Source: Streptomyces sp. WMMC500 (lineage in GTDB: Bacteria; Actinomycetota; Actinomycetes; Streptomycetales; Streptomycetaceae). From it: a DNA stretch of 64,000 nt. Of this stretch, positions 17,897 to 26,387 are shown piece by piece. Where the stretch lies: NCBI RefSeq assembly GCF_027497195.1, contig NZ_CP114905.1, positions 1,178,001 to 1,242,000 of the forward strand, written 5' to 3'. Below the pieces are notes generated by a model, which saw nothing but the letters and a program-made list of their open reading frames with translations, did no database searches and was not told the origin of the DNA. The number at the start of each line of letters is the position of its first letter. Within the stretch, counting starts at the first letter, position 1. The position numbers and the translations under genes were made by a program.

Positions 17897-18825
17897 CGGT
17901 GTTCCCGTTCACCGCCGTGCTCGGTCAGAGCGAACTCAAGACGGCCCTGCTGCTGGGCGCCGTCGACCCGGGCACGGGCGGGCTGCTGGCGCTCGGCGAC
18001 CGCGGCACCGGCAAGTCCACCACGGTGCGCGCGCTGGGTGCGCTGCTGGAGCAGGCCGGGATCCCCGCGCCCGTCGTGGATCTTCCGCTGGGCACGACCG
18101 AGGACCGGCTGGTCGGATCGCTGGACATCGAGGCGGCACTGACGCGCGGCGAGCGGCGGTTCGCCCCCGGGCTGCTCGCCGACGCGCACGGCGGCTTCCT
18201 CTACATCGACGAGGTCAACCTCCTCGACGACTACCTCGTGGACCTGCTGCTCGACGTCGCCGCGGGCGGCGTCAACCACGTCGAGCGGGACGGCATCAGC
18301 CACACCCACGACGCGCGTTTCGTGCTCGTCGGCTCCGGCAATCCGGAAGAGGGCGACCTGCGGCCGCAGTTGGAGGACCGCTTCGGCCTCGCCACCGTGG
18401 TACGCACCCTCGCCGACCCGGCGACGCGCACCCGGATCGTCCGGCGCCGGATGGCCTACGACGCCGATCCGGAGGGCTTCGCCGGCGAATGGAAGGCCGA
18501 GGAGGAGACGCTGGGCCGGCGGCTGGTCGCGGCGCGCGAGCGGGTGGCGGCGCTGCCGGTGCCGGACGAGCTGGTCGAGGCCGCCGTCCGGCTGTGCGTG
18601 GCGGCCGGCGCGGTCGGGCATCGGGCCGAGCTGGTGCTGACCCGTGCCGCCCGCGCCCACGCCGCCCTGCGCGGCGCGCCGGCGGCCGGCGGGCGGGACC
18701 TGCGCGCGGTGGCCCTTCCGGCGCTGCGCCACCGCGTCCCGCGGGAACCCTTCGACGAGCCGGAGAGCATCGACCGGCGGCTCCGGGAGCTGCTGGCCGG
18801 GCAGTCGCCGAAGGAGCGGCCGTGA
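17893..18825 (+). CDS. ChlI/BchI-like AAA+ chelatase ATPase
   Basis: 310 aa. It begins FPFTAVLGQSELKTALLLGAVDP, typical of ChlI. Walker A GDRGTGKST at about 35-43, Walker B with Asp106-Glu107 in FLYIDEVNLLDD, sensor GSGNPEEGDLRPQLEDRFGL. ATG overlaps the CobN stop (ATGA). It drives metal insertion together with the CobN-like and VWA subunits. Confidence 0.92.
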   Translation: MTVFPFTAVLGQSELKTALLLGAVDPGTGGLLALGDRGTGKSTTVRALGALLEQAGIPAPVVDLPLGTTEDRLVGSLDIEAALTRGERRFAPGLLADAHGGFLYIDEVNLLDDYLVDLLLDVAAGGVNHVERDGISHTHDARFVLVGSGNPEEGDLRPQLEDRFGLATVVRTLADPATRTRIVRRRMAYDADPEGFAGEWKAEEETLGRRLVAARERVAALPVPDELVEAAVRLCVAAGAVGHRAELVLTRAARAHAALRGAPAAGGRDLRAVALPALRHRVPREPFDEPESIDRRLRELLAGQSPKERP

Positions 18826-18856
18826 GCGGGCGCCGCGGTATCCGTGGAGGGCGGCG

Positions 18857-20512
18857 GTGAGCGGGCACGAGCGCGCGGTCCTGGACGCCTGGCTGGCCGG
18901 CGGGAGGTTCGGCCTGCTGCTGGTCGGCGACTCCGTCTCGCGCGCGGAGGTCTGGCGGACGCTGCGCGGGGAGGTGGACCGACCGGTCACGTTCGGTCCG
19001 GGTACGGACCTGGCGGCCCTGCACGTGACGCCGGACCCGTGGGCGTCGCTGCACGGCGACGGGCCCCCACCGGGGCTGCTGACGCGGGCCGCCGGCTCGG
19101 CGCTGCTGCTGCCCGCCGCGGACCTGCTCGACTCCCCGCGCGCGGCGGCCGTGGCGGACGCCCCGCGCCTGCTCGCGCAGGCCCCGTCTCTCACGGACGT
19201 GCCGACGGCGCTCTCCGACCGGCTGACGGCCGTCATCGACGCGGATACCGTCGCCGCCGCCGGCGGCGGCCGTGGAGCCCGGGACGCCGCGCCGCCGGCC
19301 GCCGGGGACGTGGTGGCGCTGCTGCACGGTCACGGTCTGACGTGCCATCACCTGGACGTCGGCGCCACCCGGCTGGCGGTCTCCCTGGCCGTTGCCGGCT
19401 ACCCGGACCCACTCGGAGCCGTCGAAGCGGCGGTCTGCACCCCCCGCTCCGGCACGCCCCCACGGCCGCGGTCCACGCCACCGGACGCCTCCCCTCCGGA
19501 GCCTCGCGACGACTCCGGCCCGGCGGAGCAGACACCGCCCGGCGACCAGGACGGGACCGCCGAGGGGACCGGGACCGCCGAGGACGCGTCCACCGGCGAC
19601 GACGGCCGGGCTACGAGCCGAGGCCGGACGGGCGCCGCGGATTCCGGGGAACGTGCCGATGGCGGACCGGACGGTACGGGCGGAGGCGGACCGGACGGCC
19701 GCGACGGCGGCGGCACGCAACCGGCCGAGCCACCGGCGGCGGGCCCGCCGGCACGTACCCCCGAAGCCCTGCCCGGGCGCTTCCGTACCACCCGCGGCGT
19801 GCTCGACGGACGGCACGGCGCGCCTGGCGAGCACCCCCTGCGCGGACGGCCCCGGCGCACGGTGCCCGTCGCCCGCGCGGCCGGGCGCCCGGCGATCCTG
19901 CCGACCCTCGCCGCCGCCGCACCCTGGCAGCGCGCTCGGGGCGCCGCCGGCGGCATCGTCCTGCGCCCCGAGGATCTGCGCGGACGGCTCCGGGTGCGCC
20001 ACGGCGGGCGGCTGGTCGTCATCGTCGTGGATGCCTCCGGTTCGATGGCGCGAAGCGCGATCCGTACCGCGAAGGCCCTTGCCCTGGCCGCCCTCGACAC
20101 CGCCTACCGGGACCGCTCCACGGTCACCGTCGTCGTCGCCCGCGGTCCCCGCGCCGTCGTCGGCCTGCCGCCGACCCGGTCGACGGCCCGCGCCCGGACG
20201 GCTCTGCGCGCGCTTCCCACCGGCGGCGGCACCCCGCTCGCCTCGGCGCTGCTCCTGGCCGCCGAGACCGCGCGCCGCCACGATCCGTCCCAGGTCGAGG
20301 CCCTCGTCCTCACCGACGGCCGCGCCAACGTGCCCCTGCGTCCGGGCGGCGACCCGCGGGCGGACGCCGAGCGCGCGGCCCGCCGTCTGGCAGCCGCCTG
20401 CTCCCGTGTCGTCGTCGGCGACCCCGCACACCGCTTCACCCGTCCCCGGCCCCGCGCCGGCTGGCTGGAAGCGGCACTCGCCGTCGAAGCGCCCGTGCGC
20501 ACCGGGCACTGA
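18857..20512 (+). CDS. ChlD-like VWA-domain chelatase subunit
   Basis: 551 aa from a GTG with GGAGG at 18846-18850. Residues 1-190 are a degenerate AAA-like region (HERAVLDAWLAGGRFGLLLVGDS) without a proper Walker A. Residues about 195-310 are a long acidic, Pro/Gly-rich linker. The C-terminus is a von Willebrand A domain with the metal site DASGS at 392-396 and a LTDGRANVPL strand. This is the layout of BchD/ChlD. It completes a three-subunit chelatase with the two preceding genes. Confidence 0.88.
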   Translation: MSGHERAVLDAWLAGGRFGLLLVGDSVSRAEVWRTLRGEVDRPVTFGPGTDLAALHVTPDPWASLHGDGPPPGLLTRAAGSALLLPAADLLDSPRAAAVADAPRLLAQAPSLTDVPTALSDRLTAVIDADTVAAAGGGRGARDAAPPAAGDVVALLHGHGLTCHHLDVGATRLAVSLAVAGYPDPLGAVEAAVCTPRSGTPPRPRSTPPDASPPEPRDDSGPAEQTPPGDQDGTAEGTGTAEDASTGDDGRATSRGRTGAADSGERADGGPDGTGGGGPDGRDGGGTQPAEPPAAGPPARTPEALPGRFRTTRGVLDGRHGAPGEHPLRGRPRRTVPVARAAGRPAILPTLAAAAPWQRARGAAGGIVLRPEDLRGRLRVRHGGRLVVIVVDASGSMARSAIRTAKALALAALDTAYRDRSTVTVVVARGPRAVVGLPPTRSTARARTALRALPTGGGTPLASALLLAAETARRHDPSQVEALVLTDGRANVPLRPGGDPRADAERAARRLAAACSRVVVGDPAHRFTRPRPRAGWLEAALAVEAPVRTGH

Positions 20513-20563
20513 GCGCGGCCCCGCCGCCCGCAGGTGCACGCCGCAGGCCGAGCGCCACCGGGT

Positions 20564-21292
20564 TCAGGTCGACGGCGGCGGCAGGGCGTCCATGTACGGA
20601 TTCGGCGGCTGGGCGATGCGCCGCAGCCGCTCGACGGCGAGCGATCCGCGGGGGCCCGGCATCCCGGTGACGGTCACCCAGGCGTCGGCGGGCGGTGCGG
20701 CGGCGCCGCGCACGGGCACCTGCAGCGCCTGCGAGTCGGCGGCGCAGCAGGTGACGACGAGCCGGGTGAGCCGCCAGCCGGCACCGCTCTTCTCCGGAGT
20801 GACGAACCCGACCAGTTGCACCGTGCGGCCGCGCATGCTCGCCGGGTCGGCGCCGGAGCGTTCGAGGAACTCGGTGAGCGTCAGGGGCACCACCGCGCCC
20901 TTCGGCAGCGGCGCGAAGTGCGGACCGCCGGCCTCGACACGCTTGGCACTCTCCCGGTTCGCGGTGTACGAGCCGAGCGCGGGAGGCGCGAAGGCGAGCA
21001 TGGCGAGCGCGGGAGGCACCAGCAGCCAGGCGACGCGCGGAGCGGAGCCGTGGTCGTGCACGGCCCCGGCCCGCGGGTGCCCGTCGTGCGCGATCGGTGC
21101 GGAGGGGCAGCCCGCCGGGGTCCGCTTCCGCAGGCCGGCCAGCGCGGTCAGCACCAGCAGCACCCCGGAGGCGATGAGGAAGGGCCGCAGCCCTTCCTTC
21201 ACGTAGCGCAGATAGACGTCGCCGAAGAGCGTGATACGCAACACCCCGGCGCCGGCAAGCAGCAGGATGAGCGCCTGCACCCGGCTCCTCAC
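20564..21292 (-). CDS. DUF1980 (TIGR03943/YcgQ-like) membrane protein
   Basis: 242 aa from a GTG overlapping the permease stop (GTGA). Two or three N-terminal membrane helices (LILLLAGAGVLRITLFGDVYLRYV, PFLIASGVLLVLTALAGL), a His-containing loop (HDGHPRAGAVHDHGS), another helix, then an exported domain (TLTEFLERSGADPASMRGRTVQLVGFV, VTCCAADSQALQVPV). The CC pair and the RTVQLVGFV strand are typical of the family. It is always found next to a DUF318 permease, as here. Function unproven; metal or thiol-linked export has been suggested for the pair. Confidence 0.82.
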   Translation of the reverse strand: MRSRVQALILLLAGAGVLRITLFGDVYLRYVKEGLRPFLIASGVLLVLTALAGLRKRTPAGCPSAPIAHDGHPRAGAVHDHGSAPRVAWLLVPPALAMLAFAPPALGSYTANRESAKRVEAGGPHFAPLPKGAVVPLTLTEFLERSGADPASMRGRTVQLVGFVTPEKSGAGWRLTRLVVTCCAADSQALQVPVRGAAAPPADAWVTVTGMPGPRGSLAVERLRRIAQPPNPYMDALPPPST

Positions 21293-22299
21293 AGCAGCCA
21301 CCACCCGGTCACGGCCGCGGCGCCCACCGCGACCACCATGGTCGCCGCCGAGAAGCGAAAGGCGAAGGCCCGGCCGAAGGTGCCCGCCTGCAGGGCGATC
21401 AGTTTCACGTCGACCATCGGGCCGACGACCATGAAGGCCAGCCTGGCGGTCGGCGAGAAGCCGGTGAGCGAGGCGGCCACGAACGCGTCCGCCTCGGAGC
21501 AGACGGCGAGGACGACGGCGAGGCCGGCGAGGAAGAGGACCGAGAGCCAGGCGTGGTCGGCGAAGGCGTCGAGCACGGACTGCGGGACGGCGACGTTGAA
21601 GGTGGCGGCGGCCGCCGCACCGAGCACGAGGAAGCCGCCGGCGTGCAGGAAGTCGTGCTGGAAGCCGAGCCGGAACGCGGTCAGCCGGCTCTCCCCCTCC
21701 CGGTGCCCGGCGTGCCGCGCGGGCATCCGCAGCCACCGCTCCCGGCCCCAGCGCAGCCACAGCCACCCCATCGCCGCGGAGGTGGCGAGCGAGGCGAGCA
21801 GCCGGGCGGCCACCATCTCCGGCGCGCCGGGGAAGGCGACCGCGGTGGCGACCAGCACCACGGGGTTGACCGCGGGCGCCGAGAGCAGGAACGCGAACGC
21901 CGCCGCCGGTGTCACCCCACGCCGGATCAGGCTCCCGGCGACCGGCACCGACGCGCACTCGCACCCGGGCAGCACCACCCCCGCGGCGCTCGCCACGGGC
22001 ACGGCCAGCGCGGGCCGGCGCGGCAGCACGCGGGTGAAGACGTGCGCCGGCACGAGAGCGTTGATCGCGCCGGAGACCAGGGTGCCGAGAACCAGGAACG
22101 GCACCGCCTGCACGGCGATGGCCACGCAGACCGTCTGCCAGGCCCGGAACGCCGGATGCGTCAGCCAGCCCTCGGTCCCCACCGCCCAGAGGCCGGCGAA
22201 GGCCGCGCAGACGAGCCCGCCCGCGACGAGGACCGCCGGCGAGGCTCGCCGCCGCCGTACCGGCGCAGTGGTGACGGTCACGTCCTCGGCAATACCCAC
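21289..22299 (-). CDS. DUF318 (ArsP/YraQ-type) permease
   Basis: 336 aa with eight or more membrane helices. The family signature is VLPGCECASVPVAGSLIRRGV together with SAPAVNPVVLVAT and VCSEADAFVAASL. The paired cysteines in GCEC and the SEADAF motif are the presumed functional residues. GTG start at 22299. It forms a two-gene operon with the DUF1980 gene. Downstream of an MFS gene with a Zur-box-like site, so the pair may share its control; this is inference. Confidence 0.83.
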   Translation of the reverse strand: MGIAEDVTVTTAPVRRRRASPAVLVAGGLVCAAFAGLWAVGTEGWLTHPAFRAWQTVCVAIAVQAVPFLVLGTLVSGAINALVPAHVFTRVLPRRPALAVPVASAAGVVLPGCECASVPVAGSLIRRGVTPAAAFAFLLSAPAVNPVVLVATAVAFPGAPEMVAARLLASLATSAAMGWLWLRWGRERWLRMPARHAGHREGESRLTAFRLGFQHDFLHAGGFLVLGAAAAATFNVAVPQSVLDAFADHAWLSVLFLAGLAVVLAVCSEADAFVAASLTGFSPTARLAFMVVGPMVDVKLIALQAGTFGRAFAFRFSAATMVVAVGAAAVTGWWLL

Positions 22300-22392
22300 C
22301 AGAGCACCATAACCAGCAAATATGCCTTAATCGGCCACGTACCGGCAGAGCATGTCGCGCGACCACGCCCCCGCGAGCGCCCGAAAGGCCGG

Positions 22393-23823
22393 TCACACGC
22401 CTGCCGCACGCACCGAGGGGCCGGCGGGGTCCGCGACCGGACCCCGCCGGCCACGGGCCGAGCCGGCGATCAGGCCCGCGGCGGCAAGGGTCGCCGCGCC
22501 GGTGGCCAGACCGGCGATGTGCAGCCCGCGCACGAAGCCGTGAGCGTACTGTTCGCTGCCCACACTGGACCCCGCCTGGGCGGCGACGATCAGGCCGAGT
22601 ACAGCCACGCCCAGCGCCGTGCCCACTTGCCGCGTGGTGCTGATGCAGGCAGCGCCGAGCCCGGAGCGCTGCACCGGCAGCGCCGCCACCCCGGCCAGTT
22701 GGGTGGGGCCGATGGACGCCCCCATGCCGGCGCCGAGCAGGACGGACAAGGCGGCGAACGGCCAGAAGCCCGTGTCCGGCGCAAGCAGCGCCAAGCCGGC
22801 GAGGGCCGCACCCGAGAGCGCGTAGCCGGCGGTCATCACGGTTGTCGTACGGAAGCGGGCGCACAGCCTGGTGGCGAACGGGGAGACGGCGCTGAGACTG
22901 AGGGTCAGCGGCAGGAAGCGCAGCCCCGTCGACATGGCGGAGTGCCCCTGGACCTGCTGGAGATAGAGCGAGAGCAGGAAGAACACGGCGCTGGTGCCGA
23001 AGCCCAGGACGAACGAGGCGACGTTGGGCACCGTGAACCGGGCGTCGCGGAAGAGCCGCAGGGGCAGCATCGGCGGGGCGCCGTGCCGTTCGGCCAGCAC
23101 GAAGCCCGCGGCGGCGACCGCCGCCACGGCCAGCGAGGTGAGGGTCTGCGCGGAGGACCAGCCGTACTCCCGGCTCTCGATCAGCCCGTACGTGAGCGTG
23201 CCCAGCATCACCAGCCCCAGGACCTGCCCCGCGGGGTCGAATGCCGCGTGCTCCGGGTCGGAACTCTCGGGGATGGCGCGGACGCCGAGCCACAACGCGG
23301 CCAGGCCCACCGGCAGGTTGATGACGAAGATGCCGCGCCAGCCCACCGCGTCCACCAGAAGACCGCCGAGCAACGGCCCTGCGACGATCGCGGCCCCGGC
23401 GACGGCGCCGTTGATCCCGAGCATCCGCGCCCGCGCATGCGGCTCCGGAAACGCCTGGACGAGATTCGACAGCGTTCCGGTGAACACCAGGGCCGCGGCC
23501 GCGCCCTGCACCGCCCGCGCGGCGATGAGCCCTCCGCTGGTGGGCGCGGCGGCGCAGGCGATCGAGGCGAGGGTGAAGACGGCCACGCCCGCGAGGTAGG
23601 CGCGCTTACGGCCCCAGCGGTCGCCGACCGCGCCGCTGGACAGCAGCAGCGCGGACAGCGGCAGGGTGTAGGCGTCGACGATCCATTGCATGCCCGACGT
23701 CCCGGTGTCCAGATCAGCGCCGATGTCGGGCAGGGCGACGGTCACGATCGAGACGTCGAGCAGGGCGATGAACGCGCCGAGCATCAGTCCGAGGGGTAGC
23801 CGCCAACCAGGGCGTGCGGGCAT
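22393..23823 (-). CDS. DHA2-family MFS exporter (14-helix drug:H+ antiporter type)
   Basis: 476 aa. The ATG at 23823 is preceded by AAAGGAC. Motif A (GAVGDRWGRKRAYLAG), the motif D1 region (LDVSIVTVALPDIGADL) and motif C (GPLLGGLLVDAVGWRGIFVINLPVG) identify an EmrB/QacA-type exporter. It is divergent from a MerR regulator whose operator lies in its promoter, a typical pairing for inducible export. Substrate unknown. Confidence 0.9.
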   Translation of the reverse strand: MPARPGWRLPLGLMLGAFIALLDVSIVTVALPDIGADLDTGTSGMQWIVDAYTLPLSALLLSSGAVGDRWGRKRAYLAGVAVFTLASIACAAAPTSGGLIAARAVQGAAAALVFTGTLSNLVQAFPEPHARARMLGINGAVAGAAIVAGPLLGGLLVDAVGWRGIFVINLPVGLAALWLGVRAIPESSDPEHAAFDPAGQVLGLVMLGTLTYGLIESREYGWSSAQTLTSLAVAAVAAAGFVLAERHGAPPMLPLRLFRDARFTVPNVASFVLGFGTSAVFFLLSLYLQQVQGHSAMSTGLRFLPLTLSLSAVSPFATRLCARFRTTTVMTAGYALSGAALAGLALLAPDTGFWPFAALSVLLGAGMGASIGPTQLAGVAALPVQRSGLGAACISTTRQVGTALGVAVLGLIVAAQAGSSVGSEQYAHGFVRGLHIAGLATGAATLAAAGLIAGSARGRRGPVADPAGPSVRAAGV

Positions 23824-23835
23824 GAGCGGTCCTTT

Positions 23836-23850
23836 CGACAACGGTTTTCA
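23836..23850. promoter_or_regulatory. Zur-box-like site upstream of the MFS gene
   Basis: CGACAACGGTTTTCA matches 11 of 15 bases of TGAAAATCGTTTTCA and shares the AACGGTTTTCATT core, inverted, with the rpmB-rpmG site. It lies 13 bases upstream of the MFS start codon and downstream of the likely promoter, a repressor position. Confidence 0.5.
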
Positions 23851-23866
23851 TTGCGGCGGGACCACG

Positions 23867-23894
23867 GTGCTACCTAAAGTCGACTTGATGTCAA
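23867..23894 (-). promoter_or_regulatory. MFS promoter with MerR-type operator
   Basis: On the minus strand TTGACA (23894-23889) and TAGCAC (23872-23867) are 16 bases apart, and the spacer holds the perfect palindrome AAGTCGACTT (23877-23886). MerR-family activators bind such dyads between the -35 and -10 boxes. The site also abuts the start of the merR gene on the other strand. Confidence 0.6.
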
Positions 23895-24325
23895 ACAACA
23901 ACCGCAACGGCGATGGCACGGCGTCGTATGGCGTCGGCGAGGTGGCGACCCGTTTCCAGGTCGCCGTCTCCACCCTGCACTGGTGGGAGAAGCAGGGACT
24001 TCTCACGCCGGCCCGCCACGCGGGGCGGCGGGTGTACGGCGACACCGACCTCCGCCGCATCGCACTGATCCAACTCCTGCAGGGCACGGCGATGATGAGC
24101 CTGCCCGAGATCGCCGCCCTCCTCGCGGGCGGCACCGCCGACCGCGACTGGCGCACCGCGGTGGGGCAACGACTGGCCGTGTGCGACGAGCAGTTGGCAC
24201 GGCTCACCTCGGCTCGCGCCTACCTGGCCCACATGCTCACCTGCCCGAGCGAGCATCCCGTGGACACGTGCCCCTATCTTGCGGAGGAGATCGACGCCTA
24301 CCTGGCGATCACGCCGGACGGCTGA
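23888..24325 (+). CDS. MerR-family regulator
   Basis: 145 aa. The winged helix is at about residues 14-60 (YGVGEVATRFQVAVSTLHWWEKQGLLTPARHAGRRVYGDTDLRRIALIQLL). A helical linker follows, then a C-terminal HMLTCPSEHPVDTCPYL whose two cysteines and histidine could hold a metal ion. Divergent from the MFS exporter it probably controls. An ATG this close to the operator suggests a leaderless or very short-leader transcript. Confidence 0.85.
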   Translation: MSNNNRNGDGTASYGVGEVATRFQVAVSTLHWWEKQGLLTPARHAGRRVYGDTDLRRIALIQLLQGTAMMSLPEIAALLAGGTADRDWRTAVGQRLAVCDEQLARLTSARAYLAHMLTCPSEHPVDTCPYLAEEIDAYLAITPDG

Positions 24326-24597
24326 GGAAGGGCACCGACACCAACTGGGCGTTCGAGGCCGAGGACACGTACACCCTCACCTTCCATGCGGGCGGCACGA
24401 ACGCGCCGGTGGCGACGAGGACGATGAGGCCGCCGGCGGCGAGGTTGCGGTGGTACGACACCGCCGGGCACACCCCGGTGCTCCTGACGGGCGGCCTGCT
24501 GACCGTGGCCGCCTCCCTGGCCGCGCTGGCCGTGCCCGGAGCACACCGGCTCTCCGACCCCCGGCCGCGCGGGCGGGCGGAGGTGACGAAGCCGTGA
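24326..24597 (+). pseudogene. C-terminal remnant of an unknown membrane protein
   Basis: The frame ending at 24597 reads NWAFEAEDTYTLTFHAGGTNAPVATRTM, one membrane helix (PVLLTGGLLTVAASLAALAV) and a basic tail. No start with a ribosome site is visible, and upstream the frame is a shadow of the MerR gene, so the 5' part is gone. Its stop overlaps the methyltransferase start (GTGA), so it was the gene before it in an operon. Family not recognised. Confidence 0.4.
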
Positions 24598-25304
24598 GCG
24601 GCGCCCCGGATCCGGCCGCCGTGGCCTCGGTCACCCGCACCTGGGAGGGGCGGGCCGCGCGCTACGACCGCTACTACCGTGCCTACGCGGAGGCGGGCCG
24701 GGACGTATGGCGAGCGCTGTACCGCGACGCGATCGCCGCGCTGCTCGGCCCGGCTGAGCCGCCCCTGCGGGTGCTGGACGTGGGCACCGGCACCGGCTTC
24801 GCCGCGGTGTTGCTCGCCGAACTGGGCCACGAGGTCACCGGCATGGACGCCTCGGAACGCATGCTGACGGGAGCCCGCGCCGAAGCCGCACGGCGCGGCG
24901 TCACCATCCGATGGCGCCACGGCGACGGACACACCCCGCCGGAAGGCCCGTACGACCTTGTGACCTGCCGGTACGTGCTGTGGACCCTGCCGACGCCCGA
25001 GGCGGCCCTTGCGGCATGGGCCCGGGCGCTGCGCCCCGCCGGCGCGGTGCTGATCGCCGACGGCCTGTGGCACACCGCCCGCCAGCTACTCCGCTTCCCC
25101 CGGCTGCTCCCCGGAGCCGCGCGCGACTACCTGGGCATGGGACGGACCCTCCCGTACTGGCGCGGCATCACGGCCCCCCAGACGGCCGCGCTGCTGCGGC
25201 CGGCCGGGTTCGGCCCGCCGCGACACTTCGAGCACCTGATGCCCCCTCGCCAGCACCGCGACAGCAGGGACTTCTTCATCATCGGTGCAGGACGGGAGAA
25301 ATAG
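24594..25304 (+). CDS. class I SAM-dependent methyltransferase
   Basis: 236 aa from a GTG that overlaps the preceding stop. Motif I is LDVGTGTGFAAVLLAELGHEVTGMDAS, motif II PYDLVTCRYVLWTLP, followed by ALRPAGAVLIADGLW. This is the UbiE/Methyltransf_11 pattern for small-molecule acceptors. It sits three bases before an ABC ATPase gene, so it belonged to a transporter operon. Substrate unknown. Confidence 0.85.
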   Translation: MSGAPDPAAVASVTRTWEGRAARYDRYYRAYAEAGRDVWRALYRDAIAALLGPAEPPLRVLDVGTGTGFAAVLLAELGHEVTGMDASERMLTGARAEAARRGVTIRWRHGDGHTPPEGPYDLVTCRYVLWTLPTPEAALAAWARALRPAGAVLIADGLWHTARQLLRFPRLLPGAARDYLGMGRTLPYWRGITAPQTAALLRPAGFGPPRHFEHLMPPRQHRDSRDFFIIGAGREK

Positions 25305-25307
25305 GAC

Positions 25308-26099
25308 ATGATCAGTGCGGCTGACGTGACCTTCGCGTACGACGGAACACCGGTGCTCGCCGGCGTGGGCCTCGAAGCCCGCTCCGGCGTCGTCGGACTC
25401 ATCGGCCCCAACGGCAGCGGCAAGACCACGTTGCTGCGCATCCTGTACGCGGCGCTCGCCCCGCGCGGCGGCAGCGTGCTGGTCGACGAACAGCCGGTCA
25501 CTTCCGTCCCCCACCGCGAGCTGCCCCGGCGGATCGCCGTGGTGGCCCAGGAGGCCCCGCCCGAACTCCCGGTCACCGTCGCCGACATGGTGCTGCTCGG
25601 CCGCGCGCCCCACCGCTCGGCCTTCCAGGCGTACACCGCCGAGGACCACCGCATCGCCGCCGCCGCACTGCGCCGGGTCGGCATGCGCGACCTCGCCGAC
25701 CGCAACGTCGCCACCCTCTCCGGCGGCGAGAAACAGCGCACCCTCATCGCCCGCGCACTCGCCCAGCAAGCCCACCACCTGCTGCTCGACGAGCCCACCA
25801 ACCACCTGGACATCCACTACCAGCACGAGGTCCTGCACCTGGTGCGCAGCCTGGACGTCACCACCGTCGTCGTCCTGCACGACCTCAACCTGGCCGCCCG
25901 CTACTGCGACCACCTGGTGCTGCTCGACGAGGGCACCGTGGCCAGCGCCGGACCCACGGCCGAGGTCCTGACCCCCGAGGTACTCGAACCCGTCTACCGG
26001 GTGTCCGTCCGCACCCTCCAGGACGAGGACTGCGTGCAACTCGTCTTCCGCCCCCGGGCTCCGGCCACCGCCACGCTCCAGGAAGACGGTCAGCGATGA
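25308..26099 (+). CDS. FecE-type ABC ATPase
   Basis: 263 aa. Walker A GPNGSGKT at 33-40, LSGGE at 137-141, Asp161-Glu162 of Walker B, DEPTNHLDIHYQHEVLHL, H-loop VLHDLN. Same subfamily as the ATPase at 12607 but clearly diverged. No intact permease or binding-protein gene is beside it: what precedes is a remnant and what follows is cut by transposase debris. It may be an orphan or may serve another permease. Confidence 0.9.
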   Translation: MISAADVTFAYDGTPVLAGVGLEARSGVVGLIGPNGSGKTTLLRILYAALAPRGGSVLVDEQPVTSVPHRELPRRIAVVAQEAPPELPVTVADMVLLGRAPHRSAFQAYTAEDHRIAAAALRRVGMRDLADRNVATLSGGEKQRTLIARALAQQAHHLLLDEPTNHLDIHYQHEVLHLVRSLDVTTVVVLHDLNLAARYCDHLVLLDEGTVASAGPTAEVLTPEVLEPVYRVSVRTLQDEDCVQLVFRPRAPATATLQEDGQR

Positions 26100-26165
26100 C
26101 CCACCTGGCCCGTGCCACACGGGCAGGTCGGCGGCGCTGCGGCCGGGGGGTGGGCCGAGAAGGAC
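26096..26165 (+). pseudogene. 5' stub of the gene after the ABC ATPase
   Basis: An ATG overlapping the ATPase stop (ATGA) opens MTHLARATRAGRRRC, but the frame runs straight into transposase-derived sequence. The overlap shows a real gene once followed, probably a transporter subunit. Too short to identify. Confidence 0.35.
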
Positions 26166-26170
26166 TCAGA

Positions 26171-26385
26171 TCACCGGGCGAGGACGAGGTTGTGCAGCGG
26201 GGCGATGCCGAGCATGACGTGGTGAACGCCGTCGCCTTTCGGCCGGCAGTCGCGAAGGATCTTCCAGCCCTTCAACCGGGCGGAGACGTGCTCTACGCGG
26301 GCACGGACCCTGCGGCGCGAGGCGTTGTGTTCCTCCTTCCAGGCCGGTACCCCGGTAGTTCGCAAGGGCATACCCGAGTACTCCG
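26171..26385 (-). mobile_element. IS5-type transposase remnant (C-terminus)
   Basis: The minus strand reads EEHNASRRRVRARVEHVSARLKGWKILRDC then KGDGVHHVMLGIAPLHNLVLAR-stop, the end of a DDE transposase common in Streptomyces; a shifted upstream frame gives VLGYALANYRGTG. The N-terminal two thirds are missing. A second remnant of the same family lies at 54950-55204 in opposite orientation, so the two face outward from the catabolic island. Confidence 0.65.
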
Positions 26386-26387
26386 AT

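Noticed and set aside
21553..23799. 748-codon plus-strand frame across the permease and MFS genes
   Set aside because: It runs antisense to two clear membrane-protein genes and has no domain resemblance.
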